Positions 35,385-47,836 of a stretch of DNA of 64,000 nt are shown here, in pieces (the stretch's first letter is position 1; the number at the start of each line of letters is the position of its first letter). The notes under the pieces were generated by a model. That model worked only from the letters and a program-made list of their open reading frames with translations. It was not told the DNA's origin and did not search any database. The stretch comes from Alitta virens (taxonomy: Eukaryota > Annelida > Polychaeta > Phyllodocida > Nereididae): the NCBI GenBank assembly GCA_932294295.1, contig OW028580.1, positions 30,264,136 through 30,328,135 of the forward strand. The letters are read 5' to 3'. The position numbers and the translations under genes were made by a program.

Positions 35385-36075
35385 TGTCAGATACAGTTAG
35401 TGTCATAAAAAACGGCCTGTCAAATTAAACATAGACAAATCTAGACATAAGAAGAATTACATAATCATAATATGAGAAATAATGAAGCCTCAGTGACCCC
35501 TTTCATTAAATATTTTCAATAATTAAGCAATTGCCAAAAATCATAAACTAGACACCCTCAATAATAACTGACAAAATTCATTCACACAGCTTGGCAGGTT
35601 ATCTAAGGTATATTAAAAATTACATCATAAATAATTACTCTGAAACATGCAGCATTTCAATTTGCTATGTCTGCCAAAATTGAGAAGCGATACAGACTCA
35701 CGATCTTCACTGATGGGCTAATTTTATTATATTTTATTCATGGGGTGGCCTTGTGGCAGCGGCATTAATTGCCAAAACAGGGCTCTCGACTTTTTTTTTA
35801 TGACAATTGATTTACTAAATTAATGTCAAATAAATTTATTGTCTGTCTGTCTTTCTGTCTGCCACTAAATGGAACTGTTTGGCTATAGCTGGCTACTCAA
35901 AGTCGGATCTAAAAAACACATATTTATGATATATTACATAAATTTCTTACATTTAGCAAGGTTTATAATTTTTGGTGTCAGCCGACTATAAGCTAGGAGT
36001 AGACAGAAGCCGCTGACTTCAGCTACAGCCAGGAAACGGTCGCTACAGCTGTCTAGAGTTGACCATATTGTGACA
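35385..36075 (+). repeat. Dispersed repeat R3, interrupted copy
   Basis: The start (CAGTTAGTGTCATAAAAAAC) and end (GCTACAGCTGTCTAGAGTTG) match the R3 copies at 29197 and 43290. The middle contains about 250 bp of extra DNA with a CTGTCTGTCTTTCTGTCTG tract. Confidence 0.65.
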
Positions 36076-36783
36076 AACTAACTGCACCTGCCAAGCTACC
36101 TTAATAAAGCCTAATAGTGATCTAACCACTACACCAGCCAGTCATCTGGAAATAAGGATAATTGCAAGTCTTCGTAAAATCAATAGGTTTGGACTCGTGT
36201 TATTCTCTTTTTAAACCTATAGTATTCTCCGGTACACTTGCTAGCCATACTTTTATATCCATACCATAGTCAGACGTTATAATGACCTTATAGGTTAAAA
36301 TGTCGTTAACTTAAACAACCCTCTTCATAAAATCACGGAAAAGCTTGGATAACAAAGCCACGTCTATCAAATATCACTTAATGATGCAGTGGAGCTCTCT
36401 GGATGTCCAGCTGTGTATATGTAGACAAACACTTACTTGAATTGTATTAGAATTAATTTCAGGCAGAGTTGTTATGAAATATTCTTTAAAAAAAATTGTT
36501 TATGTAGAATTATTTTTACTAAGAAAATTCACAGTCAAGAGTGCTTTGAAGCTGAATAACCTCACTTAGCTGGTCAGCTTGGAACTGGCTAGCTGAACTT
36601 TGATCATTCATACCAAAAGAATGAGCTGGGTTTCCAGTATATTACACAAATGCCACAACACTGCTTCTGATTTAAAAAAGATAACAGGCCACGTTGACCT
36701 GATCTGGAATGCTATCTGGGAAGATAACTTTCATGAATGTCCCAAAAAATTCTGGTACTAGATCTTAAGTATTAATATATCCC

Positions 36784-37022
36784 AAATAGGAGGGAATTAA
36801 CTAACATTTTTGTTGGTTATATTACAACCCCGAAGGCGGAGGGATATATGCAACAAAAATGTTACTTATACTCGACTATGAGAGATGTAACTAACTTATA
36901 CTTCATTAGGCATATTTCATATTTGTTTGATTGTTTGTTTTGTTTTACTGCCTTTATTATGCAATACAAGTTCAGTTTGCACTCAGGAGGGAGTTAACTA
37001 ACATTTTCGTTGGTTATATCCT
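36784..37022. mobile_element. MITE-like repeat with AGTTAACTAACA motifs, copy 2
   Basis: Ends GGAGGGAATTAACTAACATT and GGAGGGAGTTAACTAACATT occur in direct orientation. The interior matches the complement of 8385-8645 (CTTATACTTCATTAGGCAT, CAGTTTGCACTCAGG). It is non-coding. Confidence 0.55.
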
Positions 37023-37548
37023 GCTCAGAACAGTAGGAAAACAGTTTAAGTGGAGCAGATCGATCTGCATTATACCTTACTAATACATCTTACTGCTTTA
37101 GAAGTACTGTCTGTCAGTACTAAATTAAAAAAATTCTTGGAGGATTGGTAAAGTTTCGTCATCGCTTTTGGTGCATGACCAAATATGGCAGTCCCACATC
37201 TGTTGCTCCATGACCGTAGTTTCAGCTAATTTTTGCAAGAAGTCCTTAGTTACCGCATTCAAAATACTGTACATAAATTTGTATTTAACGTAATTGAATC
37301 AGTAACCATGGAATTTCACTGCAGTAGCTCGAGCAAGCTAAACAACATCGTTATTTCAGACGATTGACCACATGGCCTATATATAGAGTTTACAGGCCAT
37401 CGTCATGACATCCAGAAAAGTTCAGTGATGTGTAGCGTGCAGCAGTCGTTGTTGTTAAAAATATGATTTCCATGTCATTAATATCTAATATACTATTATC
37501 AAACAATTTTGGTTAACATCATGTAAATTTGAAGTTCTATTGTCCATG

Positions 37549-37665
37549 CCAGATAGCATTCCAAATCATTTCAATGTCGGCACAATGTCGGCGATGTTAA
37601 AACGATGTTGTAATGACAATGGCCTATATGGAAACGATGCTGGGCCAATTTGGAATGCTATCTGG
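37549..37665. mobile_element. Palindromic MITE with CCAGATAGCATTCCAA ends, copy 2
   Basis: The 117-bp hairpin runs from CCAGATAGCATTCCAAATC to TTTGGAATGCTATCTGGG and is rich in ATGTCGG/ACGATGTTG words, as in 33833-33951. No coding. Confidence 0.7.
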
Positions 37666-40600
37666 GATACTTCTGCTCAACCTTCATTTACTGATGCCAT
37701 TGCACAAAAACTAAGAGAGGATGCTCAATATTATTTGGTAGGAACTTGAAGGACATGATAGGCCACACAACAGTTACAAGTGTTTTGTGAGGGTAGAAAA
37801 CTGGGTACAGGATGAAGACATTTGCTTTTGTCAGTATTATTTTAGTACCTTTTTTTCGAGGTCAGAAATCACATTAATGTCAAATTCATGAAGTTTCGAA
37901 ATTACATTTAAGAGGTGCAGAGTGCAGACTTGTGCTTCACATGTTCGTAGGTAGACCGATCCATCAGTCCCTACATGTAGTTTGTAGGTACTATATATAG
38001 GGTCTTTAATTTTTGCCAATCAGATTGATGCACCCCTATTGGGTAAATGGGTGATATGGGTCATTCCACAGAAACGGTACACCCCCCTGTCCCTTACCTT
38101 TCAAATGTGATTATATAACATATATTTTTGAAATATTTGCAGTTCTAGTAATATTATCCATTTGTTTAAGTTTGTCCACAGAATCAATGTCCCTCCTGGA
38201 ACCATGGTATTAAAATGCCGCTGGATAAAATACAAAACTTATTAGGTCTGTGAATTTTCCAAGAGATGAAAGCACTGATGTGGGGACTTCAGGATGTTCT
38301 GCTTGTCTAACACATTTCGAACAATATTTTTCAATATTTAATGAGTTTGTATTGGCAGCGGGTGACTTTTATGTGCGTCATTCCTGTTACTTAGTTTTTA
38401 AGGAAATTATTTATCACAGAAAATTGCTTCAAAGCAATTCTGAAAGCACTCCATTATTGCAAAATAATGGAAACTTCGATAATATTACCTGCATTTCCCT
38501 TTCAGATATTGCATAAAGTTTCACTAAATGTCAATCCTGTTTCTGTCCTTCCTGTTACTGTAATGGCTGACATAACAGGTCACATGACCAACCAATTTAA
38601 GTATAAAAGATAAAAAATGCTTTTTTGTCATGTTACAACACAGAAATGTATGAAAATTCTTAATTTTGATATATTTTCGAAATCGTGTTGCAAAATTTTG
38701 ATGACCCCCACATGGCAGTATATATGGACAAGTCAAGTTGTAACCACCTCAATACCCTCCACATGGGGTAAAATGCTATAAATTCAGTATGAAGAATCGG
38801 ATCTTCATGTTTGGTTTATTTTCAGACAAACAGTTTTATAGAACATTTTATCAGTTAATGTTATATAGATCAGATGTAAACTAAGGATTTTGCCTGTTTC
38901 AGAATATTGTGCATGATATATGCTCTTTGTCGGTTTCTCCAAATTTTGTACACAAATCTAAATTTCATAATCAACATTTATTTACGTTTGAGCTATAAGA
39001 CCCCTTTTTGTTTTCCTCTGGTTAAAATTGAAGATCTATACATATTTTTTGTATTTGAAGATATATTTCCTGGACATACAAATAGCTGTAACTTGGTGCA
39101 CTTACCATGCTGATCCTGAAGTCAGTGACCAAGCACAGTGGGTATTCAAGTCTTATTAATGTTGTGATCATCTTGAATAGCCTACATGTATAATTGACTG
39201 CTAGATCATTATTCAATTGATTTCCATCGAAACATAGTTTGAAATTTTAGCTTTACTTGACAAAGCCCTTCTAAGGCATTTGAACCTTTATCATTCACAT
39301 CACAAGCCAGAGGTGATTGATTGAAAGATCATCATGCATTGTGAATTTCTCAGAGGATATTCAAGATCTGTGTTCTAGTTCCTGCACACTTGTGTTAATT
39401 GTGAGTTTGTGTGTTCAAGACCAGCCATCAAAGATACTTTTGCACTTTATCAATATCTTCATATTATTTGGTGGCACAACCTAATATTGGTTTAACACTT
39501 GTTTAAGACAAAATTAAAACTAATATAATTTGTGATTTATTCAACTGAAATAGTATTAACTGTGATGTCTAGAAAAGACGTTGAACCTACTTCCTCAACT
39601 GCTGATCCAACTGAGCTGTCAGGTCCTGGTTTACAATGCCTACCAACCACTGGGACACCAGACTGGAAATTATAACAATAAATAGGAATATTCTACAACT
39701 ATAGCCAATCAGCATGGACAGAGGGTATCACATGACAGGAGCAATTAATCATGATATTGGTAGGCAATATTGGTCATGTGAAAGTGAAACAAGCAAAAAA
39801 AAAAAAATAATAATAATAATATATTAAAAATTAATAATAATAAATAAAATTAATTTAGAATTAAATTTTATTATAAATTTAGGTGTAGACGTGGAGAGTC
39901 TACCAATATGCAGTTTTACTGGCCTCAGCTATTTATATTGTTCTTGGCTATGCCTCGCATATATCACTAGCTTTAGCCAGCAAAATTGCATTTTGGTCTT
40001 TTCACCATCCACTATTTATATATATTGTCTGCCACAGACATCTTCTTGGTCTGCTGCGATTATAGTAACAATTGATTCGGCAGCTTTATTTGTTTACAAC
40101 TATGTACAGACAAATGAAATGTCTTGGCTTGCATGAGGCGATGTATAGAACTAAAAAATATATTTTAGACATAAATTTGTATAGAACTAAAAAATATATT
40201 TTAGACATAAATTCGTGTTACGCCAATATTATTTCTGTGATTTAGTTATGACAGACAGTCGCAATGTGGGATAGCACAAGGAACAGTGCTTCAGGTCAAC
40301 CAAAACAAGTGCAAAAGAAAGAATATTTCGGCTTTTATCATGTTAAATACATATAGTAAACTATGACATCACACTCCAGTCCTGCTGGCTTTGCTTGGTG
40401 TCGGCATGATGCCACACCTTCTGCTGAGCATCACAGTTTATAGAATTGACCAATCAGTGGCTGCAAAACCCTCATGATGTCACGGATGAAAAAGACAAAC
40501 GTAAAAGACTATTCTACATAATTATTACAACGATAATAATCAAGAATTGTACTGCAGGCAAGACAAACTTTTTTCAAGAGTGTAGTAGATGTTCCTTTAC

Positions 40601-42208
40601 GTAAATCCGGATTAGCTCCGATTACATCTGCCTCTGGCAACTGCATGGTCAGTTGATGCAGTATGTTTCAAGTAGTAACTCCAAATATGATTTTGTAATT
40701 ATTTTTATGGACCCCTTGTAAAAGTGTAAGAGATATTGTTAAGGTTAGACCTCTCTTACACGCTACTGGATAAATACGTGTGTGATTTATTAGTGTGAAT
40801 CTTTTGAACGGGACCTTTTTCTTTTCATTCTCAACCTCAAGAGGCCGTTCATTGATGCGACTTGTACAGTAATTTTTAGGTTATATTGCCAAAGTTAGAG
40901 GATAACATTTTAACATTTGGGTTTACAAATTAAGGGACTTGTAGCCATGAAAACAAATTTTAATACCCTTATTTACAACTTTTGACATGGCAGACATAGA
41001 AATTCATAAAGTTTAGGATCTAAGGACTAAAATTATGTATAATAGTCATATATATCCTGAACTTTAAAACTGCCTAAATGAACTGCCATGATGAAAACTC
41101 GTTGTGATTTTGTTTTCAAGAAGTGAAGTCAGATAATCTCTGTAAATATATATATATATATACTTCCTATTAATATATATTTAGCTCTGTTTTGAAGTAA
41201 AATCATTCTGTTAATAGTTATATCGTACACATTATATAAGGAATGTATTTTGTTGAATATGTTAATATGTATTATATATATATATATATATATGTTAAAT
41301 ATAACTGTGTGTTTATGATACAAGCTGTATGTATAAAAAAATTCTGATTGGATTTTATAAGGAGTGTATAAACAGCTAAACTAATGTTAACTTCTATGTA
41401 AATACTTTAATTTGGTGGCTGGAACCATCTGTAACTGTAGTGTCTTTGACACATATGTCTTGTCTGACATCGTCCGTCAATAAAATTATATATACTTTGT
41501 GTGAAAATTTGGCACATTTATAAAACTTCAATCGCGGATTACTTTTAGATGTGGAGCCACCTTGATTTCAGCCACTAACGCCTTATTTGTGCTGGTTTCT
41601 ATGGTAACCAATTAAGCAATCTGTGAATATCATTTTTTTTATGATATCTCTTATAATTTTCAATCAAGAAAAGCTGTAGTGACTGTGAAACAGTGACATA
41701 ATAGAATTACCCAAGTTTAAAACAATAAGATACGGCAGGTCATCCATAGGATACCAGGGTGCTAAATTGTGTAAACCTTGTTCCCATTGTCATAAAAAAT
41801 ATTCGTAATTTTAAAGATTTTAAATCAGTGCCTATTGGCATGGATTGGACCATTGCAATTGTAGAACCTGTTTTTATTGCATTTTATGAATTATTTGTCT
41901 ATTTGCTTTTATTATATATTAATATAATCCGTTTTATTATAGTTTTCACTCCTCATCCGTATATATTTCATTTGTCATATCGTTTTATTCTAGTCGTCTA
42001 GTCGAGCAAAAGCTTCTGCTTATGTTATCTGTTCTTACATACGACTTTAAATGAAATATATCCTATCTCATCTTTTTACAACCATGTGCCCTTTGAGAGA
42101 ATATTACGTTTCAGCTACTTCTTAAATATGCCTTTTTTTTTGGAGTTTGCCTCGCCTCTACTAGCAGGGTACGCGTGAGTGAACCATCTCTAGTGACTCC
42201 ATGCTTTG
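37666..42208. other. Non-coding intergenic DNA
   Basis: No gene was recognised. Short open frames here lack homology I can name. A 36-bp unit beginning GTATAGAACTAAAAAATATA is duplicated in tandem at 40143-40214. TA-rich microsatellites lie at 41145-41162 and 41272-41294. Confidence 0.5.
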
Positions 42209-42389
42209 AGAGCCTCACTTTCAATCTAAGGATTTCCCACAGTGAAACTCACTTTCAATCTAGGATTTCCCACAGTGAGCCTCACTTTCAATCTAAGGAT
42301 TTCCCACAGTGAGCCTCACTTTCAATCTAAGGTTTTCCCACAGTGAGCCTCACTTTCAATCTAAGGATTTCCCACAGTGAGCCTCACTT
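42209..42389. repeat. 34-bp tandem array
   Basis: About 5.5 copies of a 34-bp unit, GAGCCTCACTTTCAATCTAA then GGATTTCCCACAGT, with small variants (one unit lacks a base; one has GGTTTT). Confidence 0.9.
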
Positions 42390-43289
42390 TCCTATAATTG
42401 GTTGCTTGATAAAAGTTTTACTGCGGAAGGGTTTTCAATTAATCAGCTTTATGATGCTTTAAATTATCTAGTATCTGTGTACATAATGTTATTGGTAGTT
42501 GTGGGAGTGTATTGCTTATCTTATTAGAGACTCGCTCGAAAGTCAAACTTCAGATGCAAAAATTGTCACACATGACTAACGCTGGTGTCATGTTGCCCAA
42601 TGTACATGTTGGGTTTCTGTATGAAATATTATGTAACTCATAAACGTAATAACAGATAGAAATATTGCCACAAAGTGCTCTTAACTGAGGCACCTGGGAC
42701 CCCTCTGTATGCTGTGCTTAGCGTATAGGCCCTATTTGAGTCGGTCAAACGGAAAGTTCTCATTCATCTTACAAGGCAAAGTAAGCAAAGAAATAGTACG
42801 ACCCTCTCTCTCTCTTTACAGGCCTACTCGCCAAATTATCATATGCGGTCAGACAGGAGCAGCTTCGGTGCATTTCGTGTTATCACCTCATATAAATGAC
42901 GTGTTATGTTGATATTTGAGTAGCAGTTAACACGAATAGCATGTGGCTGGATTCCGTGGCACTTGCGAGGTCACTCTTGGGGACAGTCATTGTTTATTGA
43001 CTGTTTCTTTTTTGCAAAACCTTGAGTGAAATTCAGCAAGTAAAAGCGCTTGAGATTCGTCGCACATATTTCAGAGGAATGTGCTGGGGAGAAGAGGCTG
43101 TCCCTTTGCCAAAAGAAAAGAGAAAGGTTCCATGATATGCTGGAATTTGATGAGGCATGAAATGTCAACTTTACAGAAGAGTATTATGTATAATGTGAGA
43201 AGAGAAGAGCACACAATATGAATTTTCTTTGCTCCTGGTGCTGTACACGCCAGAGTGGCCCACACTAAGGCCAATTTGATCGTTGGGTG

Positions 43290-43706
43290 GACATACAGTT
43301 GGTTTCATTAAAACCGACCTGTCAAATTGAACCTATACAAAGCTACTTAATTTAAGCTAGACGACTTTTGCTATACGATGCTACCTGCCACTAAACAGAA
43401 CTGTCTGGCTATAGCTGGCTATTCTAAGTCGGATCTAAAAGTACATGCAGCACCATTTGGTGATAAGTTGAGAGTTACCCGCATGTGTCATTTTTCATTG
43501 AAATATGTATGTCTATTTTACATACATATTTAAATTATATATGAAATGCATTTCTAACATTTACCAAGTTTTATATTTTTTTTCGGTGGTGCTGGGTGTA
43601 AGCTGACTATAAGCTAGGAGTGGACAGAAGCAGCTGGCTTTAGTCAGTTACAGCTACAGCCAGATAGAAGTTGCTACAGCTGTCTAGAGTCGACCATATT
43701 TATGAA
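43290..43706 (+). repeat. Dispersed repeat R3, third copy
   Basis: It matches 29197-29628 from ACATACAGTTGGTTTCATTA to CTACAGCTGTCTAGAGTCGA, with a small extra segment (CTACTTAATTTAAGCTAGAC) near the start. No coding. Confidence 0.75.
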
Positions 43707-46619
43707 ACTGTCAGGTTTTCCTGATGTGACTGTTGATTCCTCTGGCAATTCTTTGTAGTGGCATTTTAAGCTGAATATTTACACAGGATTATCCCTATTT
43801 GGTTCATTTAATGAAGCTGTGCTTGCCAGTTGAAGAGAATTGTTATAAATCCATTGTGTTTTAAATGTTCAACTGATCCTTGCTTCTTGTGTATATCCAC
43901 AAAGTGCTGTACACAGATAAATCAATTTGGCCCCATGCAATAACAATTTCAACAGAATATCCAGTGATATCATCAAGTTGTTACACATGGAGAAAACTAT
44001 CTCATGCAATGAAGAGGAGGCATCACCAAAGCTACCAATTACCTTTGAGAAATTAGGTCCAATTTCTCCAAGGAATTACAAACAGCTAATAGATACTTGA
44101 GAACGTATACATATCAAATAGAAATTAGCTCAGTTAAGAGAACCCACCTGGTATGCTGTCCGGAGTTGATGAGATTGGCTTGACTGAAGCAAGTCAACTG
44201 AGGAAGACTCGTTTAATGCAAAGGGTTGACACTGGGTGGCCAGAGTGTTCCACCTGACTGGGGGCCTTAACACCATTCAGCCTTTCCCTTAAGGTTTCTT
44301 AAGTCACTCCAAGGGTTAGCATGTCCTAAAAGCCACTCCAAGGGTTAGCATGTCCTAAAAGCTCCCCCACCTCCTTTTCACTCTTTCCATGCTTTTCATC
44401 TAGGACATGCAGCCACCCATGACATATTCATGCAGAATAGTCGCCACAGGTCACAATGAACGACCTGGTAAAGTCAATCATACAGACAAAACTGCAATTA
44501 GCATCAATTTCGCATCACAGTTAAATTGCGTCACGCTGCAGAAAAAAATCAAACTAGGACTTGTAATATTCTCAAAAGCTCAAACTTAATCCAATAATAT
44601 GTACATGTTACTATATTACGAACTTTATTTTTCATATGGATGACATACAAATCGTGGGAAATCAGTATCACTTATGATCATTGAAACCAATAACATATGT
44701 AATGTAGGTCATAAACTAGACAAAAGACAATGAAAAAAACGGAGAATCTTCTTATCGATATAAAATCAATAAATCTCCAAATTTATGAGTCGAAAGCTCC
44801 ATAATTTCTAAGGGTATCTGAGTGGGCTTTATCTATACTAATAGATTGTATTATATGAGGCTACCATGCAGTGCTTCAAAGCTATAATAGCAGCAGGAGA
44901 AATATGCAACTTACAGGCACAGGTGATATCAATTAAACAAGAAAATTCTTTAAAAAATTTAAAAAAGAATAGATATCTGGCAATGTGTTTACAGCAGAGA
45001 AATGGGAGTTTTTAATTGTCCAGTGTGAAAGGGAGTGAATGCAAATACATGATAATTTATAAGAAAGCTTTAAACTGAATTATATACATACAATATACAT
45101 ATGGTATGGAATTTTATTATAAACATATGTTGGTTTTGATGTTAGTAGGAGGATTTACAAATGAAGTGCTGTATTACATAAACACTGTTTTCAAAACTTG
45201 TAAAGCAATTAGGTTTTTTGGAGTGCATGTGCTTAATTTTAGTTGCTTGGTCATGTTAAACCCACACACAGAATGCTACATCAGTTATTTAATATTCATT
45301 ATTATCAATTTACTGAACTTCGCACACATTTTTTTGCGATTCTAAATGTATATTCTATTGAAGAAAATAATCAAACACTAGTAATATGTGAACTGATGAA
45401 ATTTGTCAATTTTTCCATGAAAATAATGAAATTTTAATAAGGGACTACAATGTATTCACATGTATTGTTTTATCAGCCTTAATTCCTCATCATCATATAA
45501 TTGCACATATATTCTTTATCAGACTTCCTTATCCATGTTATCATTATTATTAATCGCACAACTTGTGAAATCAATAATACAGTTGCATTGCTGTCATGTT
45601 AGTTATGGCAGTTCAGATTTACACAAGCTGATACCTTAATTAGATAGATCTATATTGTATAGACAATAGACCTGTAAACCTGTATGTTAAATGAACATTT
45701 TTGTCACAAAAAAAAAAAACTATTACCATGAAAAAATAAAAACTATATTACACCAAAGATAAGATATTTGATTTTGTGGTGATCCACATTAAATGAATAG
45801 TTCATAAAATTCGCATTTTTTGCCCAAATTGCCATTGATTTGACCGGAGAAGTGAATGGGTATGAAGAAAACTTTCTTGTGAACAGATACCAATACCTTT
45901 CCTCACCGGAGTGTCATCAGATATTAAGCATTATTTGTTAAGGTATACTACTTAGAGTGGAGATGTTATGATCGCCTTGTATGATGGTGACTAACTCATT
46001 GAGACCGGTGTCCGTGCGTTACACGGGCTTATAAGCATAAGGAACACAACAAACATGCACTCCAGCTATCCACGTTAAAGCTGCATTGTCACTCAATATG
46101 ACAGTGACCAAAATCGGTTGCATTCATTTCATTGCTTCTAAAAAAAACAGTTAAATCCCATCAGGGCCTTCCTAGGTTATACTATATCTAATTTTTCATG
46201 CCATCAAATTGCCGATTTGTTTATATTGCAAGTGCTTTTGTGGCCAATGAAATGAAAACGAGGCATAAACGAACGTCATTAGTGTCGGCAGTTCTTAATG
46301 TATTTAATTATTGTGTGCCTTCAATTTTCGTCCAATTTTCAAAATTCCAAGTTTATTACGTAAAAAAAATGTGTAGGTGTTTCGCTTTCTGCATAAATTG
46401 AAACAATTCTGACCTCGATTTTTCATAAAATGACTGTGAAATCGCGAATCGGCGACGCTCTCCATTACGTTGCAATGCATAATTAACTAAAATGTAAACA
46501 CACACACACACAAAGTCGATCTAATAAATTCCGGCAATAATTTCTAATTTAGTACAAATTTAGACAGTTTGGGTTATCGAATTCATCAGTAAGAAGCATT
46601 TTCTTTCATTTGGATAGCT
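43707..46619. other. Non-coding intergenic DNA
   Basis: No gene was recognised. A 29-bp unit beginning CACTCCAAGGGTTAGCATGT is duplicated in tandem at about 44304-44361. A short (AC)n lies at 46498-46512. Confidence 0.45.
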
Positions 46620-46908
46620 TTTTTGTTGGTACAAAAACCGACTGAAAATGCAGCTTTAAGCAAGGAACTGAATAAGAAAGTATGGGCTTTTTCTAGACTT
46701 AGAAGAAGTTATCTACCCTTTAATGCTATGGTACAATTTTACAAAAGTATGCAAAACAGGACAGCCAGAGCAATTTATAGTAATTATGATCATGATATTG
46801 TAAGAGGCATCGATTTAGTTACTGAGATGAAAGTCATGAATGTTAAGCAACGAAAGGACTATTTTATGTCACTTCTAATGTTGTTTAAAAGTATACATGG
46901 TATAGCAC
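46620..46908 (+). pseudogene. LINE C-terminal fragment, interrupted by insertion
   Basis: The open frame at 46623-46908 resembles the C-terminal region of LINE ORF2: LNKKVWAFSRLRRSYLPFN, then, after a deletion, QNRTARAIYSNYDHD and SLLMLFKSIHGIAP. The frame resumes after the insertion at 47549 (TGGTATAGCACC then GACTATTTATG), giving GIAPDYL before a stop. The catalytic palm is absent. It is a decayed fragment. Confidence 0.7.
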
Positions 46909-46909
46909 C

Positions 46910-47548
46910 GGGGGGGGGGGGGGGGGGGGGTTGGAACAGATTGGTGGCGCCACCGTCTTTAGCAAATTTATGACGTCACCAACAATCATTTGCCCTTTGA
47001 TCATCGAAGTGGCAACCTCTCAATCCTCCCTTGTATTGTACATTGTATCACTGAAATATCTTACCCACTTCTTTCGTGAATAGGGCATGGAATTAGGCTA
47101 TACATTATATGTAATATGTATATTGTAATTTTTTATATTTTTTAAATTAATTTATTGCATTTATTTCGGCTTTGACCATGTATGCTTGCAAGTTGTATTC
47201 AGCGTTGTGGCTGTGGTGATTTATCATAGTGACGTCATAATACTGTAGCCTTATGACGTCACCGATCAGGTGCTAATTTTAGCCATTTTCCAGCTTCTCA
47301 TTGCCTTCAAAGTGACGTAAGTAAGAAACGCCGATTTTCGCTAATAAAACGTGGGGCGCTTTTGGGCGCTTTTTGTTAGGGAGATAGATTAGGGTCCTAA
47401 CTACAAGTTCACCAGGTTTGAGACCAATCTGTTGCTTCTGTGATTTATGACGAATTTTTAAAGTTCCCATTGGATTAACATGGGTTGTCAAGGGCTACCA
47501 AACTGGCGACAGTGGCGCCGCCAATCTGTTCCAACCCCCCCCCCCCCC
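46910..47548. mobile_element. Poly-G-capped inverted-repeat element with 12-bp target duplication
   Basis: The 639-bp insertion starts with 21 G and TTGGAACAGATTGGTGGCGC and ends with the inverse, GGCGCCGCCAATCTGTTCC, AACC and a 14-C run. Exact direct repeats TGGTATAGCACC flank it (46898-46909 and 47549-47560). Removing one copy and the insert restores the LINE frame. The inverted repeat is about 28 bp plus the homopolymer. The interior has GTGACGTCA-like words and no recognised transposase. The superfamily is unknown; a 12-bp duplication is longer than for most cut-and-paste transposons. Confidence 0.85.
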
Positions 47549-47836
47549 TGGTATAGCACCTGACTATTTATGAAATGAAATTACAATGGCTGCAGAAGTT
47601 AGATATTAATGTTTTTAAGGTTAGAGTCGTGAAGTATTTTATTGCAATTAGGACATCTTGGACTCTAATTACCATTGCATAACAGGCTTTCCCTTTAATT
47701 ATATATTATAATCTTATATTGTTTTATTAAGTAGTCTTATTCGCAATTGTTCCTGTAAATAAATTGGTCTCCAGTGGACAACCTGTGTTATATAATTGGT
47801 CATCTTTGATGACCACTTACAGTACTGCTCCTCTTA
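47549..47836 (+). pseudogene. Continuation of the interrupted LINE fragment
   Basis: After the target duplication the LINE frame continues for only a few codons (PDYL) to a stop. About 220 bp of 3' UTR-like DNA follows, with AATAAATTGGTC at 47758-47769 and an (n)GACAACCTGTGT end. Confidence 0.45.

Noticed and set aside
41129..41323. TA-rich open frame and TATA-like runs as a promoter
   Set aside because: They are simple (TA)n microsatellites with no adjacent gene.
47279..47491. 70-residue frame inside the poly-G-capped element as its transposase
   Set aside because: It is too short, has no DDE or other recognisable motif, and is not expected to be functional.
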